Of a DNA stretch of 64,000 nucleotides, positions 54,286 through 63,605 are shown in pieces. The position numbers were made by a program, and so were the translations under genes. Under the pieces are notes generated by a model. It was given only the letters and a program-made list of their open reading frames with translations. It did not search any database and had not been told where the DNA came from. Numbering within the stretch: the first letter of the stretch is position 1; each line of letters opens with the position of its first letter. This DNA is from Endomychus coccineus (taxonomy: Eukaryota; Arthropoda; Insecta; Coleoptera; Endomychidae): the NCBI GenBank assembly GCA_958510875.1, contig CAUEHT010000004.1:520001-584000 (forward strand), written 5' to 3'.

Positions 54286-55057
54286 ATGGAAGCGTACGTA
54301 GGAGAAGGTGTTCTCAATACGCTTATGAACAAGCTCCCGTTTGAACTTCATATTCCTGGTTATCAATTCTGTGGTCCCGGTACAAAATTAGAAGAACGGT
54401 TGAGAAGAGGAGATTCAGGTATCAATCCAATGCCGCCAACACGATATTTCATATCTGCGAAACGCTAGTTTGGAAGGACGTCACGAGGCGGATAAAATAT
54501 TAGAGAACGCTGCTTGGCAACGTGTCAAATCTAAAGACACAAAATTTGGAGGAAGGATTGCCGCTTTCGGTGTAAATAAAATTATGAAGGCAAAGAGGAA
54601 ATTGGGAATGGGTATGAGAAAGAAGGTTGGGTTCGGAAGTGCAATTGTCGATGGGGTGAGAAAAGTTATGAAGAATAAGTTTGACTCATCCAATCTGAAG
54701 AAAACATCCCAAACAGCGTTGAAAGTTGCACGAAAACAATTCAAAAAAGCGGGTGGTCGGAAAAATGTTCGGTTACCAAGAGTAATTCCTATTCCAAAGA
54801 CTGGAGGATTTCTACCATTTTTAATACCTCTGTTTGCCGGCTTATCAGCTGCTGGAGCATTGGCGGGGGGTGGTGCAGGCATCGCTAAGGCCGTCAACGA
54901 CAGCAAAGCAGCTCGGAAAACCTTGGAGGAAACGGAAAGACATAATAAAACAATGGAAGCTATAGCTTTGGGGAAACAAGGATCTGGTCTATATTTGAAA
55001 AAGTATCGCAAAGGTCTTGGTCTATATTTAAATAAACATCCAAAAAACTGTCAGTAA
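54286..55057 (+). pseudogene. PLA2-type protein (copy C), frameshifted in the active site
   Basis: The calcium-loop part (CGPGTKLEERL) is in the first frame, which ends at AKR after an 11-bp net deletion (copy B ACTCGATAAAGCTT is lost). The HD-pair region is out of frame. From 54,470 the tail is open again (LEGRHEADKIL to NKHPKNCQ) and could be made from its own ATG as a 195-residue basic, hydrophobic core-like protein. That tail ends with a GLYLKKYRKGLGLYL motif. Confidence 0.85.
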
Positions 55058-55428
55058 ACCTACCCAGAAGACCTCTGACCGATCTCGATCTACGAAAACT
55101 AGCAAAAGCTCTGAAAATTCCCCATTTTAGAGGAGTATTTATGCGTGATGAACTGCCATTCAACGGACCATGGAAAAACGAGCGTGGAATAGTTAATTTA
55201 GATAGCTCGGACAATGGAGGCACTCACTGGGTTGGGTTTAATAAAGTCGGTGATAAAGTTTTATATTATGATAGTTTTGGCAATTTACGCCCCCCTCGCG
55301 AACTAGTGGATTATTTCAAAAAGTGTAAGATATTATTCAATCACGATAATTTTCAACAATATAACACTTATAATTGTGGTCAGTTATGTTTAGATTTCCT
55401 CTCTAACTCTTCAGTTGTGCTCGACTAA
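55036..55428 (+). CDS. Adenain-like cysteine protease
   Basis: The frame is open from 55,036; the first ATG is 55,141 (95 residues). The segment before it, PLTDLDLRKLAKALKI, looks like the genuine N-terminus, so initiation may use a non-ATG codon, frameshifting from the PLA2 gene (22-bp overlap) or splicing. The catalytic set follows the adenovirus protease order: His in GTHWVGFN, Asp in YYDSFGNL, Gln seven residues before Cys in QQYNTYNCGQLC. Adenain-type proteases mature capsid proteins. Intact here, unlike copy B. Confidence 0.8.
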   Translation, partial: TSKKLSVNLPRRPLTDLDLRKLAKALKIPHFRGVFMRDELPFNGPWKNERGIVNLDSSDNGGTHWVGFNKVGDKVLYYDSFGNLRPPRELVDYFKKCKILFNHDNFQQYNTYNCGQLCLDFLSNSSVVLD

Positions 55429-55443
55429 CCCTGCATTTATTAG

Positions 55444-55452
55444 TATATAAAT
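55444..55452 (+). promoter_or_regulatory. TATA-like box before minor capsid gene
   Basis: TATATAAAT lies 36 bp upstream of the ATG at 55,480, a distance that allows a transcription start just before the ATG. It is conserved in copy B (TATATACTAATAAATG on the reverse strand). Confidence 0.45.
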
Positions 55453-55479
55453 AGATTGTTGGTAAAGTTTGCATCAATC

Positions 55480-56223
55480 ATGTCTCAGACGTTCACTATC
55501 ACGGGTAAGAGCTCCCGCTTATCTGTAGATTTCCACCCACCTATAGAACTAGATCCTCATTCATATTATTCTATCGCACTTGTTGGCTTGCATACGTACA
55601 ATAGCATTCCGAACATTGAAGAAGGTTTTAATAAATTTTATTATAAAAATGTGAAGGGTGAGGAAGAAGTAGTAACTATACCTACGGGGTCCTACGAGTT
55701 GACAGACATCGAGGATTTCATACAAAGTGCAGTTTGTGGGATAGGAGTGAAGCAAGAAGAACGTGACCGGAAATTATCAATAAAATCTAACAACAACACT
55801 CTACACACAGAGCTGAAGAGTGATTTTGAAGTGAATTTTATTCCTAAAGATAGTATAAGCGAACTGTTGGGATTCAGCAAAAAGAAATTGACATCTCGCG
55901 AACTACACGTATCTGATCGACCTATAAACATAATCAAAGTTCAAACAATACGTGTTGAGTGTAACTTAACCGCAGGAGCATATTATAACAATAAGATAGC
56001 TCATACGATATATGAGTTCTCACCTCTTGTACCACCTGGGTTTTCCATTGATATAGAGCCGAAGAATCTTATTTATCTACCGGTCATCAGCAAGACGTCC
56101 TTCGATAACATCACGCTGAATATTTCAGATCAGAATTGGAAACCGGTAAATTTTCGTGGAGAAGAAATTATTATACGATTGGAATTGAAAAAGATCGTTA
56201 GGGATTATACCTCACAACAATAA
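55480..56223 (+). CDS. Minor capsid (penton-type) protein
   Basis: 247 residues from ATG at 55,480 (MSQTFTITGKSS). The pattern of an N-terminal FTITGKSSRLSVDF strand, a central YYSIALVGLHTYNSIPN segment and a C-terminal FRGEEIIIRLELKK strand fits the single jelly-roll minor capsid (penton) of Polintons and adintoviruses, which closes the five-fold vertices. No signal peptide or membrane segment. A frame upstream of the ATG (from TTG at 55,456) is less likely because it lies before the predicted transcript start. Intact in copies B and C. Confidence 0.8.
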   Translation: MSQTFTITGKSSRLSVDFHPPIELDPHSYYSIALVGLHTYNSIPNIEEGFNKFYYKNVKGEEEVVTIPTGSYELTDIEDFIQSAVCGIGVKQEERDRKLSIKSNNNTLHTELKSDFEVNFIPKDSISELLGFSKKKLTSRELHVSDRPINIIKVQTIRVECNLTAGAYYNNKIAHTIYEFSPLVPPGFSIDIEPKNLIYLPVISKTSFDNITLNISDQNWKPVNFRGEEIIIRLELKKIVRDYTSQQ

Positions 56224-56439
56224 ATAATAATCCCATACTCACCACCACTCATTATATGAAAGGAATTCAACTGAGAAGGTTGCAGTAGCCATCACTTGAG
56301 AACATGGGTTTGGATTTCAGCAATGAAAAACATCTCCATAGTGGTCATCAGTCATTATCTACAACGAGCTCGAGGGAGAAGGTTGCTTCTGCATCACTAT
56401 CATTGGAAAATATCAATTTTTTGAAGTCCCTTGGTTACA
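56224..56439. other. Gap between minor and major capsid genes
   Basis: 216 bp, conserved in copies A and B. Contains two imperfect direct repeats with AGAAGGTTGC.GTAGCCATCACTTG-type sequence (56,270 and 56,378 areas). No ORF. Confidence 0.4.
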
Positions 56440-57642
56440 ATGTCGGAAAAACTTCAAATATTCAACGAGCCAAACTTCAATGAAGACATCATCCGAGAAG
56501 AAACTCATACCTACTATCCCCACACAACATCTTTTGGCAACAGCGATGAAATTGAGATATTAATCAATCAACAAGATGTGTTGGTAGATTTGGCCTCGTC
56601 TGCTTTATTCATCGAGGCAGAATTCCAGCCAGAAGCAAGTGGTGATGGTGAATGTAAACTAACGAATAATTTCGGAACGTTTCTCTTCGAATATATCAGT
56701 TATGAATTGAATGGAAAAGAGATAGACAGAGTACGTGATCCTGGTATTGTCAGCACCATCAGAGCTTATCTAACATATGCCAAACATGAATCTATACCTC
56801 TAGCTATTTCTGGATGGTCATTTAAGGATGTATTGAGTTCAGTCTACAATAACAAAATCAATTTATGGATACCGTTGAATTTTCTACTAGGCCTATTCAT
56901 TGACTATAACAAAGTTTTGAGTGGAAAACATAAGCTGCGCTTGATAAGGTCTCGAACCGATAACGATTGCTATACTAATAGCACAGGCACGAAAACGGCT
57001 AAAATAAATGTGAAGACGATAGCATTAAAAGTGCGACATGTGTTTCCAAGTGATCAAGTTAAATTTCAAATGTTGGGGAATTTGAGTGCTGAGAAGCCTA
57101 TTTTGATTCCATTCCGTAGTTGGGATCTGCATGAAAATCCGTTGATGAAGGAGAGCACTCGCGACATTTGGGCTGTTAAAACTTCAATGAATTTGGAACG
57201 ACCCAGATATGTGATTCTAGCTTTCCAAACTGATCGAAAAAATAATCCTGTTAAGCACAGTGCATATTTCGATAATATTAACTTGCTAAATGTTAAATTA
57301 TACTTGAATTCAGAGTGTTATCCATATGAAGCAATGAAATTGAATTTCACCGACCAGCAATACGTGGAAGCATACCAGATGTACTATGATTTCCAGAAAT
57401 CATTTTCAAATAAAATAATAAGCGAACCCATGTTAGATTATATAGCATTCAAGAATGGAGCAATTTTTGTGATTGACTGTTCAAAACAAAACGATGCTAT
57501 AAAGTCATCAACAGTTGACGTCAAACTAGAGATGGAAAGTTTCCTGAATTTCCCCAAAAACACCAGGGCTTATTGCATCATCATTAACGATCGTATAATG
57601 GAGTATTCTCCGATTACAGGATCAGTTCGGAATTTGGTGTGA
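56440..57642 (+). CDS. Major capsid protein (double jelly-roll type)
   Basis: 400 residues from ATG at 56,440 (MSEKLQIFNEPN). Segments characteristic of Polinton/adintovirus major capsid proteins: FEYISYELNGKEID, GIVSTIRAYLTYAKHES, KINLWIPLNFLLGLFIDYN, RPRYVILAFQTDRKN, FDNINLLNVKLYLNSECYPY, and VIDCSKQNDAIKSS near the end. The protein would form the hexagonal shell of an icosahedral particle as trimers. About 400 residues is shorter than adenovirus hexon but within the range of Polinton proteins. Open in copies A and C, truncated in B. Confidence 0.85.
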   Translation: MSEKLQIFNEPNFNEDIIREETHTYYPHTTSFGNSDEIEILINQQDVLVDLASSALFIEAEFQPEASGDGECKLTNNFGTFLFEYISYELNGKEIDRVRDPGIVSTIRAYLTYAKHESIPLAISGWSFKDVLSSVYNNKINLWIPLNFLLGLFIDYNKVLSGKHKLRLIRSRTDNDCYTNSTGTKTAKINVKTIALKVRHVFPSDQVKFQMLGNLSAEKPILIPFRSWDLHENPLMKESTRDIWAVKTSMNLERPRYVILAFQTDRKNNPVKHSAYFDNINLLNVKLYLNSECYPYEAMKLNFTDQQYVEAYQMYYDFQKSFSNKIISEPMLDYIAFKNGAIFVIDCSKQNDAIKSSTVDVKLEMESFLNFPKNTRAYCIIINDRIMEYSPITGSVRNLV

Positions 57643-57978
57643 AGAACCAGGTGATGAATCATAATGTTATAATATATGTTCTAAATGATGTACTATCAAA
57701 ATGTATCTTTCCCAATAAATGTTATTATTATTATTATATTTGATATTTTATTTCTCAAACGGTAGGTGGTGATGTAAACATCCGACGATCATAGTTTGTA
57801 AACTATGGTAGTCGGTTGCTGGAAATGAAACAAATTGAAACAACTAGTGACGTTATCAGTCAGTTATCAACGTTTGCAATGATATCGAAACGGAGAGTTA
57901 CCCCCCACCCTCACTATTCACGTTCACGTTCTCACGTATGTAAGAGAGAATCATTTCAGAAAATGTTCAGTTATAAAA
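57643..57978. other. Gap before the MSV199 gene
   Basis: Contains a tandem ATT/ATA run near 57,720 and an inverted repeat of CCATAGTTTACAAACTATGG (about 57,790-57,810), a relative of the TIR palindrome. An ORF of 62 codons (57,816-58,004) overlaps the next gene and is not convincing. Confidence 0.5.
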
Positions 57979-58976
57979 ATGAACTTAGCAGCGTGCGTTC
58001 GTGATTCAAATGTGGCTACATGGTCCACCAACAATTTTATTAAGTTAACAGTTAATGAAGTGTGTCTAAAATTTGGGAAAGATATAAGAAACGATAAAAG
58101 AAACTATTTATTTTGGAATATTCAACTAAACCAACGCGTTCTGATGAATGAAGATCTATTGGATTGGTTAGGTTATCGCGGCAAAAAATATCATGCTAAA
58201 AAGGGTGTTATAACAAGATTGTTGAGGAAAAACCCGCATATACACCATTTAGAAATTTGTGATAAGACTGATGCACGAAAGAAATATTATGTTCTAGATG
58301 CTATTGATTTCGAATCATTATTGATGCAAATGCGAACTCCTAAAGTCATCGAGTTACGTGAACTGTTTTCGTTAATGAAATTTATTATGATGAAATATTG
58401 TGAGTACGAGAAATTCTATGAACAACAAGAACGTCAAAGAGCTGAGGAACGTGAATGTCTTGCGAAAGAACGATCTCAACGCTTATCTCAACAAATTCAA
58501 ATGAATGTTATCACCTTACGGAATAACATTGCACCAAATATTGTTCCACCTCCTATAAATTTTGGAAAGAGACGAAATTTAGGTAATTACTTTGTTTTTT
58601 ATAATAAAATTTATATAATACATATTATTTAGGATTATATCGAACATCGAATGATTTGAGACCAGAATGGTACCTGATGCGTCGACAGGAGGATGGTTGG
58701 CGTGATGCCGACAGAAAATTACAAAATCGGGGAATGCGATTAATACGTAAATGGTCTAACATATCTCATGCTATCGATATTGGTAACGAAGTGAAACAGA
58801 ATTTCCGCCGCGATTTGAAATGGTATGCAAGAGAAAATATTATTCATGCCGCAGAAGAAGAGGGGGGTGAACAATTGATTAGTGATATCAACATCGAGTC
58901 ATTGATAGAATGTGTTATCAATCACAAAAATAAAGCTTATGAACTAGCAAATGATAATGTCAATATATTATTATAA
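57979..58976 (+). CDS. MSV199-domain protein, spliced from two exons
   Basis: Exon 1 57,979-58,582, intron 58,583-58,632 (50 nt, GTAATTAC...TATTTAG), exon 2 58,633-58,976; joined in frame this gives 315 residues. Residues 15-130 are MSV199/KilA-N-like: FIKLTVNEVC, LFWNIQLNQRVLMNEDLLDW, YHAKKGVITRLL, VLDAIDFESLLMQMRT. A glutamine/glutamate/arginine coil follows (QQERQRAEERECLAKERSQ), and exon 2 gives a basic domain rich in Trp/Arg (WYLMRRQEDGWRDADRKL). MSV199 proteins of insect viruses are thought to bind nucleic acid. Without splicing exon 2 has no ATG start. Confidence 0.7.
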
Positions 58977-59021
58977 TTATCATTCCTTTTGTTTTATTAA
59001 AACACTTATATCTTCATACAA

Positions 59022-59525
59022 TCATTTATTTACATGGTAAATAGCCTTCTTTACATATTTAACAAACATTTTCAACATTAGTACTGATAAAGAAGATAAA
59101 ATTGCATACAAAATTGCGAAAATTTTAGAAATTTCTTCGTCTAGTGAGGATGATGTACGTGTGGATGGTGCTGATATTGTCTTTTGTATGACATGTGGTA
59201 AACATGATGATTGTTGGAGCAATTGCCATTCAGCCATATCTCCCTCACTCCGATCAAAGAATAAAAGTTTAAGTTTATAATGTATGGTGGTACGATTATC
59301 TTGAGGAATGTTGAATGCGAATACCTCTAATTGATTATCGTTGATTTTTCTAAAATTCATCGGAATCCATTCGGTACGGTTACACCCCCCACCACCATCG
59401 GTTGCAACATCCTTCAGACAAATATAAATGCACTCAACGTGTTGGGGAACGTTCGCGTATAGAATACCATTCAGAATTGTGGTTAGAATCACGAAATTTG
59501 TTTTTAACATCCCCACTCCCATCAT
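59022..59525 (-). CDS. Membrane glycoprotein
   Basis: 167 residues from the ATG pair at 59,525. Residues 8-24 (KTNFVILTTILNGILYA) form a signal-peptide-like segment. N49 and N77 are NRT glycosylation sequons. Residues 135-152 (IFAILYAILSSLSVLML) form a transmembrane helix followed by a Lys-rich tail, giving a type I layout with about 110 luminal or extracellular residues. No fusion peptide or known receptor domain is visible. It is convergent with the MSV199 gene and faces away from the capsid genes. A cysteine replaces arginine at residue 32 compared with copies A and D. Confidence 0.7.
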   Translation of the reverse strand: MMGVGMLKTNFVILTTILNGILYANVPQHVECIYICLKDVATDGGGGCNRTEWIPMNFRKINDNQLEVFAFNIPQDNRTTIHYKLKLLFFDRSEGDMAEWQLLQQSSCLPHVIQKTISAPSTRTSSSLDEEISKIFAILYAILSSLSVLMLKMFVKYVKKAIYHVNK

Positions 59526-59673
59526 TATCTTCACTTTTTGCACTTGTAAATGTATTCAACAGTCTTATAACTTTTATTTTATCTTCGTAAAAATTCAAGT
59601 CTCTTCTTAGTTCATGAACTTTCTCCACAAATTTTCTAAGTATACGTGTGTATTCTTCAAAAGATATATGCAT
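59434..59673 (-). CDS. Small coiled-coil protein overlapping the glycoprotein gene
   Basis: 79 residues: MHISFEEYTRIL then a charged helix (VEKVHELRRDLNFYEDKIK). The last 30 residues are encoded by DNA that also codes the glycoprotein signal region in another frame. The intact frame in C and D and the early stop in A and B suggest a real small gene. Function unknown. Confidence 0.55.
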   Translation of the reverse strand: MHISFEEYTRILRKFVEKVHELRRDLNFYEDKIKVIRLLNTFTSAKSEDNDGSGDVKNKFRDSNHNSEWYSIRERSPTR

Positions 59674-59769
59674 AATGACACATTTACAAACTTACTGGAT
59701 ATCTTTATCATAACCTCCAACTATTCACATTTACACATAGAGTATCATTATTATTACTCGCATTTCATT

Positions 59770-62035
59770 CCTCATCTGACCATCATAGTTCGTGAACGAT
59801 GATGACGTCATCATCGTTCGTAAACTATGGTCGTCGGGTTGAATCAGTTACTGTCATTGGCTTGAAGCAGTGACGTCATCATCGTTCGTGAACTATGGTC
59901 GCCGGATTGAATCAGTTACTGTCATCGGTTCGAAGCAGTGACGTCATCATCGTTCGTAAACTATGGTCGCCGGATTGAAACAATGACAAAGCAGTCTTTG
60001 TCACGTGGTGGTGACACCTACACGAAGCAGCATGTACCTTCGGTCCGCCATGACATTTGTCACGTGACACCTACGCGAAGCAGCCTGTACCTTCGGTCCG
60101 CCATGACATCTGTCACGTGACACCTACACGAAGCAGCCTGTACCTTTAGCTCACCATGACAGCTGTCACGTGTTGGTGACACCTACACGAAGCAAACTGT
60201 ACCTTTGGTTCACCATGACAGCTGTCATGTGGTGGCGACATCTCCATGAAGCAGCCTGTACCTTAAGCTCACCATGACAGCTGTCACGTGGTGGTGACAC
60301 CTACACGAAGCAACCTGTACCGTTGTTCCGCCATGACAGCTGTCATGTGGTGGCGACATCTCCATGAAGCAGCCTGTACCCAAGGGTCGCCATGACAGCT
60401 GTCACGTGGTAGCAACATCTCCACGAAGCATTCTGTACCTTCGATGACAGCTGTCACGTGGTGGTGACATCTCCATGAAGCAGCCTGTACCTTGGGTTCG
60501 CCATGACAGCTGTACCTTATGGTCGCCATGACAGCTGGACCTTATGGTAGCCATGACAGCTGTACCTCATGCTCGCCATGACAGCTGGACCTAATGGTCG
60601 CCATGACAGCTGGACCTTATGGTCACCATGACAGCTGTCACTTGGTGGTGACACCTACACGAAGCAACCTGTACCTTATGATTGCCATGACAGCTGGTCC
60701 TTATGGTCGCCATGACAGCTGGTCCTTATGCTCACCATGACAGCTGGTCCTTATTGCTTCCTAGAGGTGGCGGAGCCCCCTCCACGAAGCAGTCTGTACC
60801 TTAGGTCCGCCATGACAGCTGTCACTTGATGGCGACATCTCTACGAAGCAATCTGTACCTTAGGTCCGCCATGACAGCTGGTCCTTATGGCCGCCATGAC
60901 AGCTGGCCTTATGGTCGCCATGACAGCTGGTCCTTATACCCACCATGACAGCTGGTCCTTATGGTCGCCATGACAGCTGGACCTTATGGTAGCCATGACA
61001 GCTGTACCTCATGATCGCCATGACAGCTGGACCTTATGGTCGCCATGACAGCTGGACCTTATGGTCACCATGACAGCTGTCACTTGGTGGTGACACCTAC
61101 ACGAAGCAACCTGTACCTTATGATTGCCATGACAGCTGGTCCTTATGGTCGCCATGACAGCTGGTCCTTATGCCCACCATGACAGCTGGTCCTTATTGCT
61201 TCCTAGAGGTGGCGGAGCCCCCTCCACGAAGCAGTCTGTACCTTAGGTCCGCCATGACAGCTGTCACTTGATGGCGACATCTCTACGAAGCAATCTGTAC
61301 CTTAGGTCCGCCATGACAGCTGGTCCTTATGGCCGCCTTGACAGCTGGTCCTTATGGTCGCCATGACAGCTGGTCCTTATATTCACCATGACAGCTGGTC
61401 CTTATGGTCGCCATGACAGCTGGTCCTTATGGTCGCCATGACAGCTGGTCCTTATGGTCGCCATGACAGCTGGTGCTTATGGTCGCCATGACAGCTGGAC
61501 CTTATGGTCGCCATGACAGTTGGTCCTTATGGTCGCCATGACAGCTGGTCCTTATGGTCGCCATGACAGCTGGTCCTTATGGTCGCCATGACAGTTGGTC
61601 CTTATGGTCGCCATGACAGCTGGTCCTTATGATCGTGGTCCTTATGGTCGCCATGAAAGCTGGTCCTCATGGACGCCATGACAGCTGGTCCTTATGCCCG
61701 CCATGACAGCTGGTCCTTATGGACGCCATGACAGCTGGTCCTTATGGTCGCCATGACCGCTGGTCCTTATGCCCACCATGACAGCTGGACCTTATGGTCG
61801 CCATGACAGTTGGACCTTAGGGCCGCCATGCTGCCATGTGTTAGTCACGTGACTCTGTACATGTGATACACTTTTTGAACACACCCTGTATACTCTTCAC
61901 AAATAAAATAAAATCCTTATCACCTACATCCTTTCAAACTGATAGGGACGAGCTCATGCACCGGATGCACATCGACAGCTAGACCGGAAGTGGAGACCGG
62001 ATATCCTGAGGCCGTGGTAGTGGAGTACATCTACT
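59770..62035. repeat. Right TIR of copy C
   Basis: Palindrome units (59,785-59,990), 59-bp units (60,000-60,500), 25-bp array (60,500-61,830) with the same internal duplication as the left TIR (about 60,630-61,060 and 61,070-61,310), then the tip. Reverse complement of 48,141-50,280 with small differences in unit number. Confidence 0.85.
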
Positions 62036-62939
62036 GGTGTCACCAACACGTGACAGCTGTCATGGTGAGCTAAAGGTACAGGCTGCTTCGTGTAGGTGTC
62101 ACGTGACAGATGTCATGGCGGACCGAAGGTACAGGCTGCTTCGTGTAGGTGTCACCACCACGTGACAAAGACTGCTTTGTGGAGGTGTCGCCACCAGTTC
62201 GACTCGTCCGACTCATGCGACTCGTACGATTTTGAAATCACATGATCTGTCACGCGGTGAGATATGGTGTCTGTCACTTCGACGGAGTGTCTGTCACAAG
62301 GTGTCATGGTGGCTATCACGTACCATAGAGCTGAAGGTTACAGAGCTAACCCAACTCAAAACCATAGAGCATCATGGTGGTTGAAAGAGTTGTCATGATG
62401 TCTGTCACGTGAGGTCTTCATCGAGGTGTCATGTCGCGTCTAGGAGGGTGTGACGTGGTGGATCCATGAAGCATCTGTCACGCGAACTGTCAAGACGGAT
62501 CTATGAATGTCAACCATAGCTTTATAGGTATCAAATGAAAAGTCTTGATATGCAGAATGTTAATTTTATTGAATTGAAGATCCTACGATCATAGTTTACC
62601 AACGGTGATGACGTCACGGGAGGCATTCATTGTTTCAATCCGGCGACCATAGTTTACGAACGATGATGACGTCACTGCTTCGAACCGATGACAGTAACTG
62701 ATTCAATCCGGCGACCATAGTTCACGAACGATGATGACGTCACTGCTTCAAGCCAATGACAGTAACTGATTCAACCCGACGACCATAGTTTACGAACGAT
62801 GATGACGTCATCATCGTTCACGAACTATGATGGTCAGATGAGGAATGAAATGCGAGTAATAATAATGATACTCTATGTGTAAATGTGAATAGTTGGAGGT
62901 TATGATAAAGATATCCAGTAAGTTTGTAAATGTGTCATT

Positions 62940-63179
62940 ATGCATATATCTTTTGAAGAATACACACGTATACTTAGAAAATTTGTGGAGAAAGTTCATG
63001 AACTAAGAAGAGACATGAATTTTTACGAAGATAAAATAAAAGTTATAAGACTGTTGAATACATTTACAAGTGCAAAAAGTGAAGATAATGATGGGAGTGG
63101 GGATGTTAAAAACAAATTTCGTGATTCTAACCACAATTCTGAATGGTATTCTATACGCGAACGTTCCCCAACACGTTGA
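62940..63179 (+). CDS. Small coiled-coil protein (copy D)
   Basis: 79-residue frame, identical in layout to copy C; one substitution (RRDMNFY for RRDLNFY). Confidence 0.55.
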   Translation: MHISFEEYTRILRKFVEKVHELRRDMNFYEDKIKVIRLLNTFTSAKSEDNDGSGDVKNKFRDSNHNSEWYSIRERSPTR

Positions 63180-63560
63180 GCGCATTTATATTTATCTGAA
63201 GGATGTTGCAACCGATGGTGGTGGGGGGTGTAACCGTACCGAATGGATTCCGATGAATTTTAGAAAAATCAACGATAATCAATTAGAGGTATTCGCATTC
63301 ATTATAAACTTAAACTTTTATTCTTTGATCGGAGTGAGGGAGATATGGCTGAATGGCAATTGCTCCAACAATCATCATGTTTACCACATGTCATACAAAA
63401 GACAATATCAGCACCATCCACACGTACATCATCCTCACTAGACGAAGAAATTTCTAAAATTTTCGCAATTTTGTATGCAATTTTATCTTCTTTATCAGTA
63501 CTAATGTTGAAAATGTTTGTTAAATATGTAAAGAAGGCTATTTACCATGTAAATAAATGA
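63088..63560 (+). pseudogene. Membrane glycoprotein (copy D), 31-bp deletion
   Basis: A deletion after EVFAF removes the second sequon and shifts the frame. The signal segment and first NRT sequon precede it. The C-terminal region including the membrane helix continues in another frame from 63,345. Confidence 0.8.
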
Positions 63561-63605
63561 TTGTATGAAGATATAAGTGTTTTAATAAAACAAAAGGAAT
63601 GATAA

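Larger units (their letters stand above)
48141..62035 (+). mobile_element. Polinton-like copy C, nearly intact
   Basis: 13.9 kb from AGTAGATG (48,141) to CATCTACT (62,028-62,035). TIRs of about 2.1-2.3 kb frame eleven genes. The flanks (ACCCTC left, GGTGTC right) do not form a target-site duplication, so one flank has probably been exchanged by recombination. Gene content is of adintovirus/Polinton type, without a DNA polymerase. Confidence 0.85.

Noticed and set aside
57816..58004. 62-residue ORF before the MSV199 gene, open in all copies
   Set aside because: Overlaps the gene start, resembles no protein, and could be kept open by the near-identity of copies.
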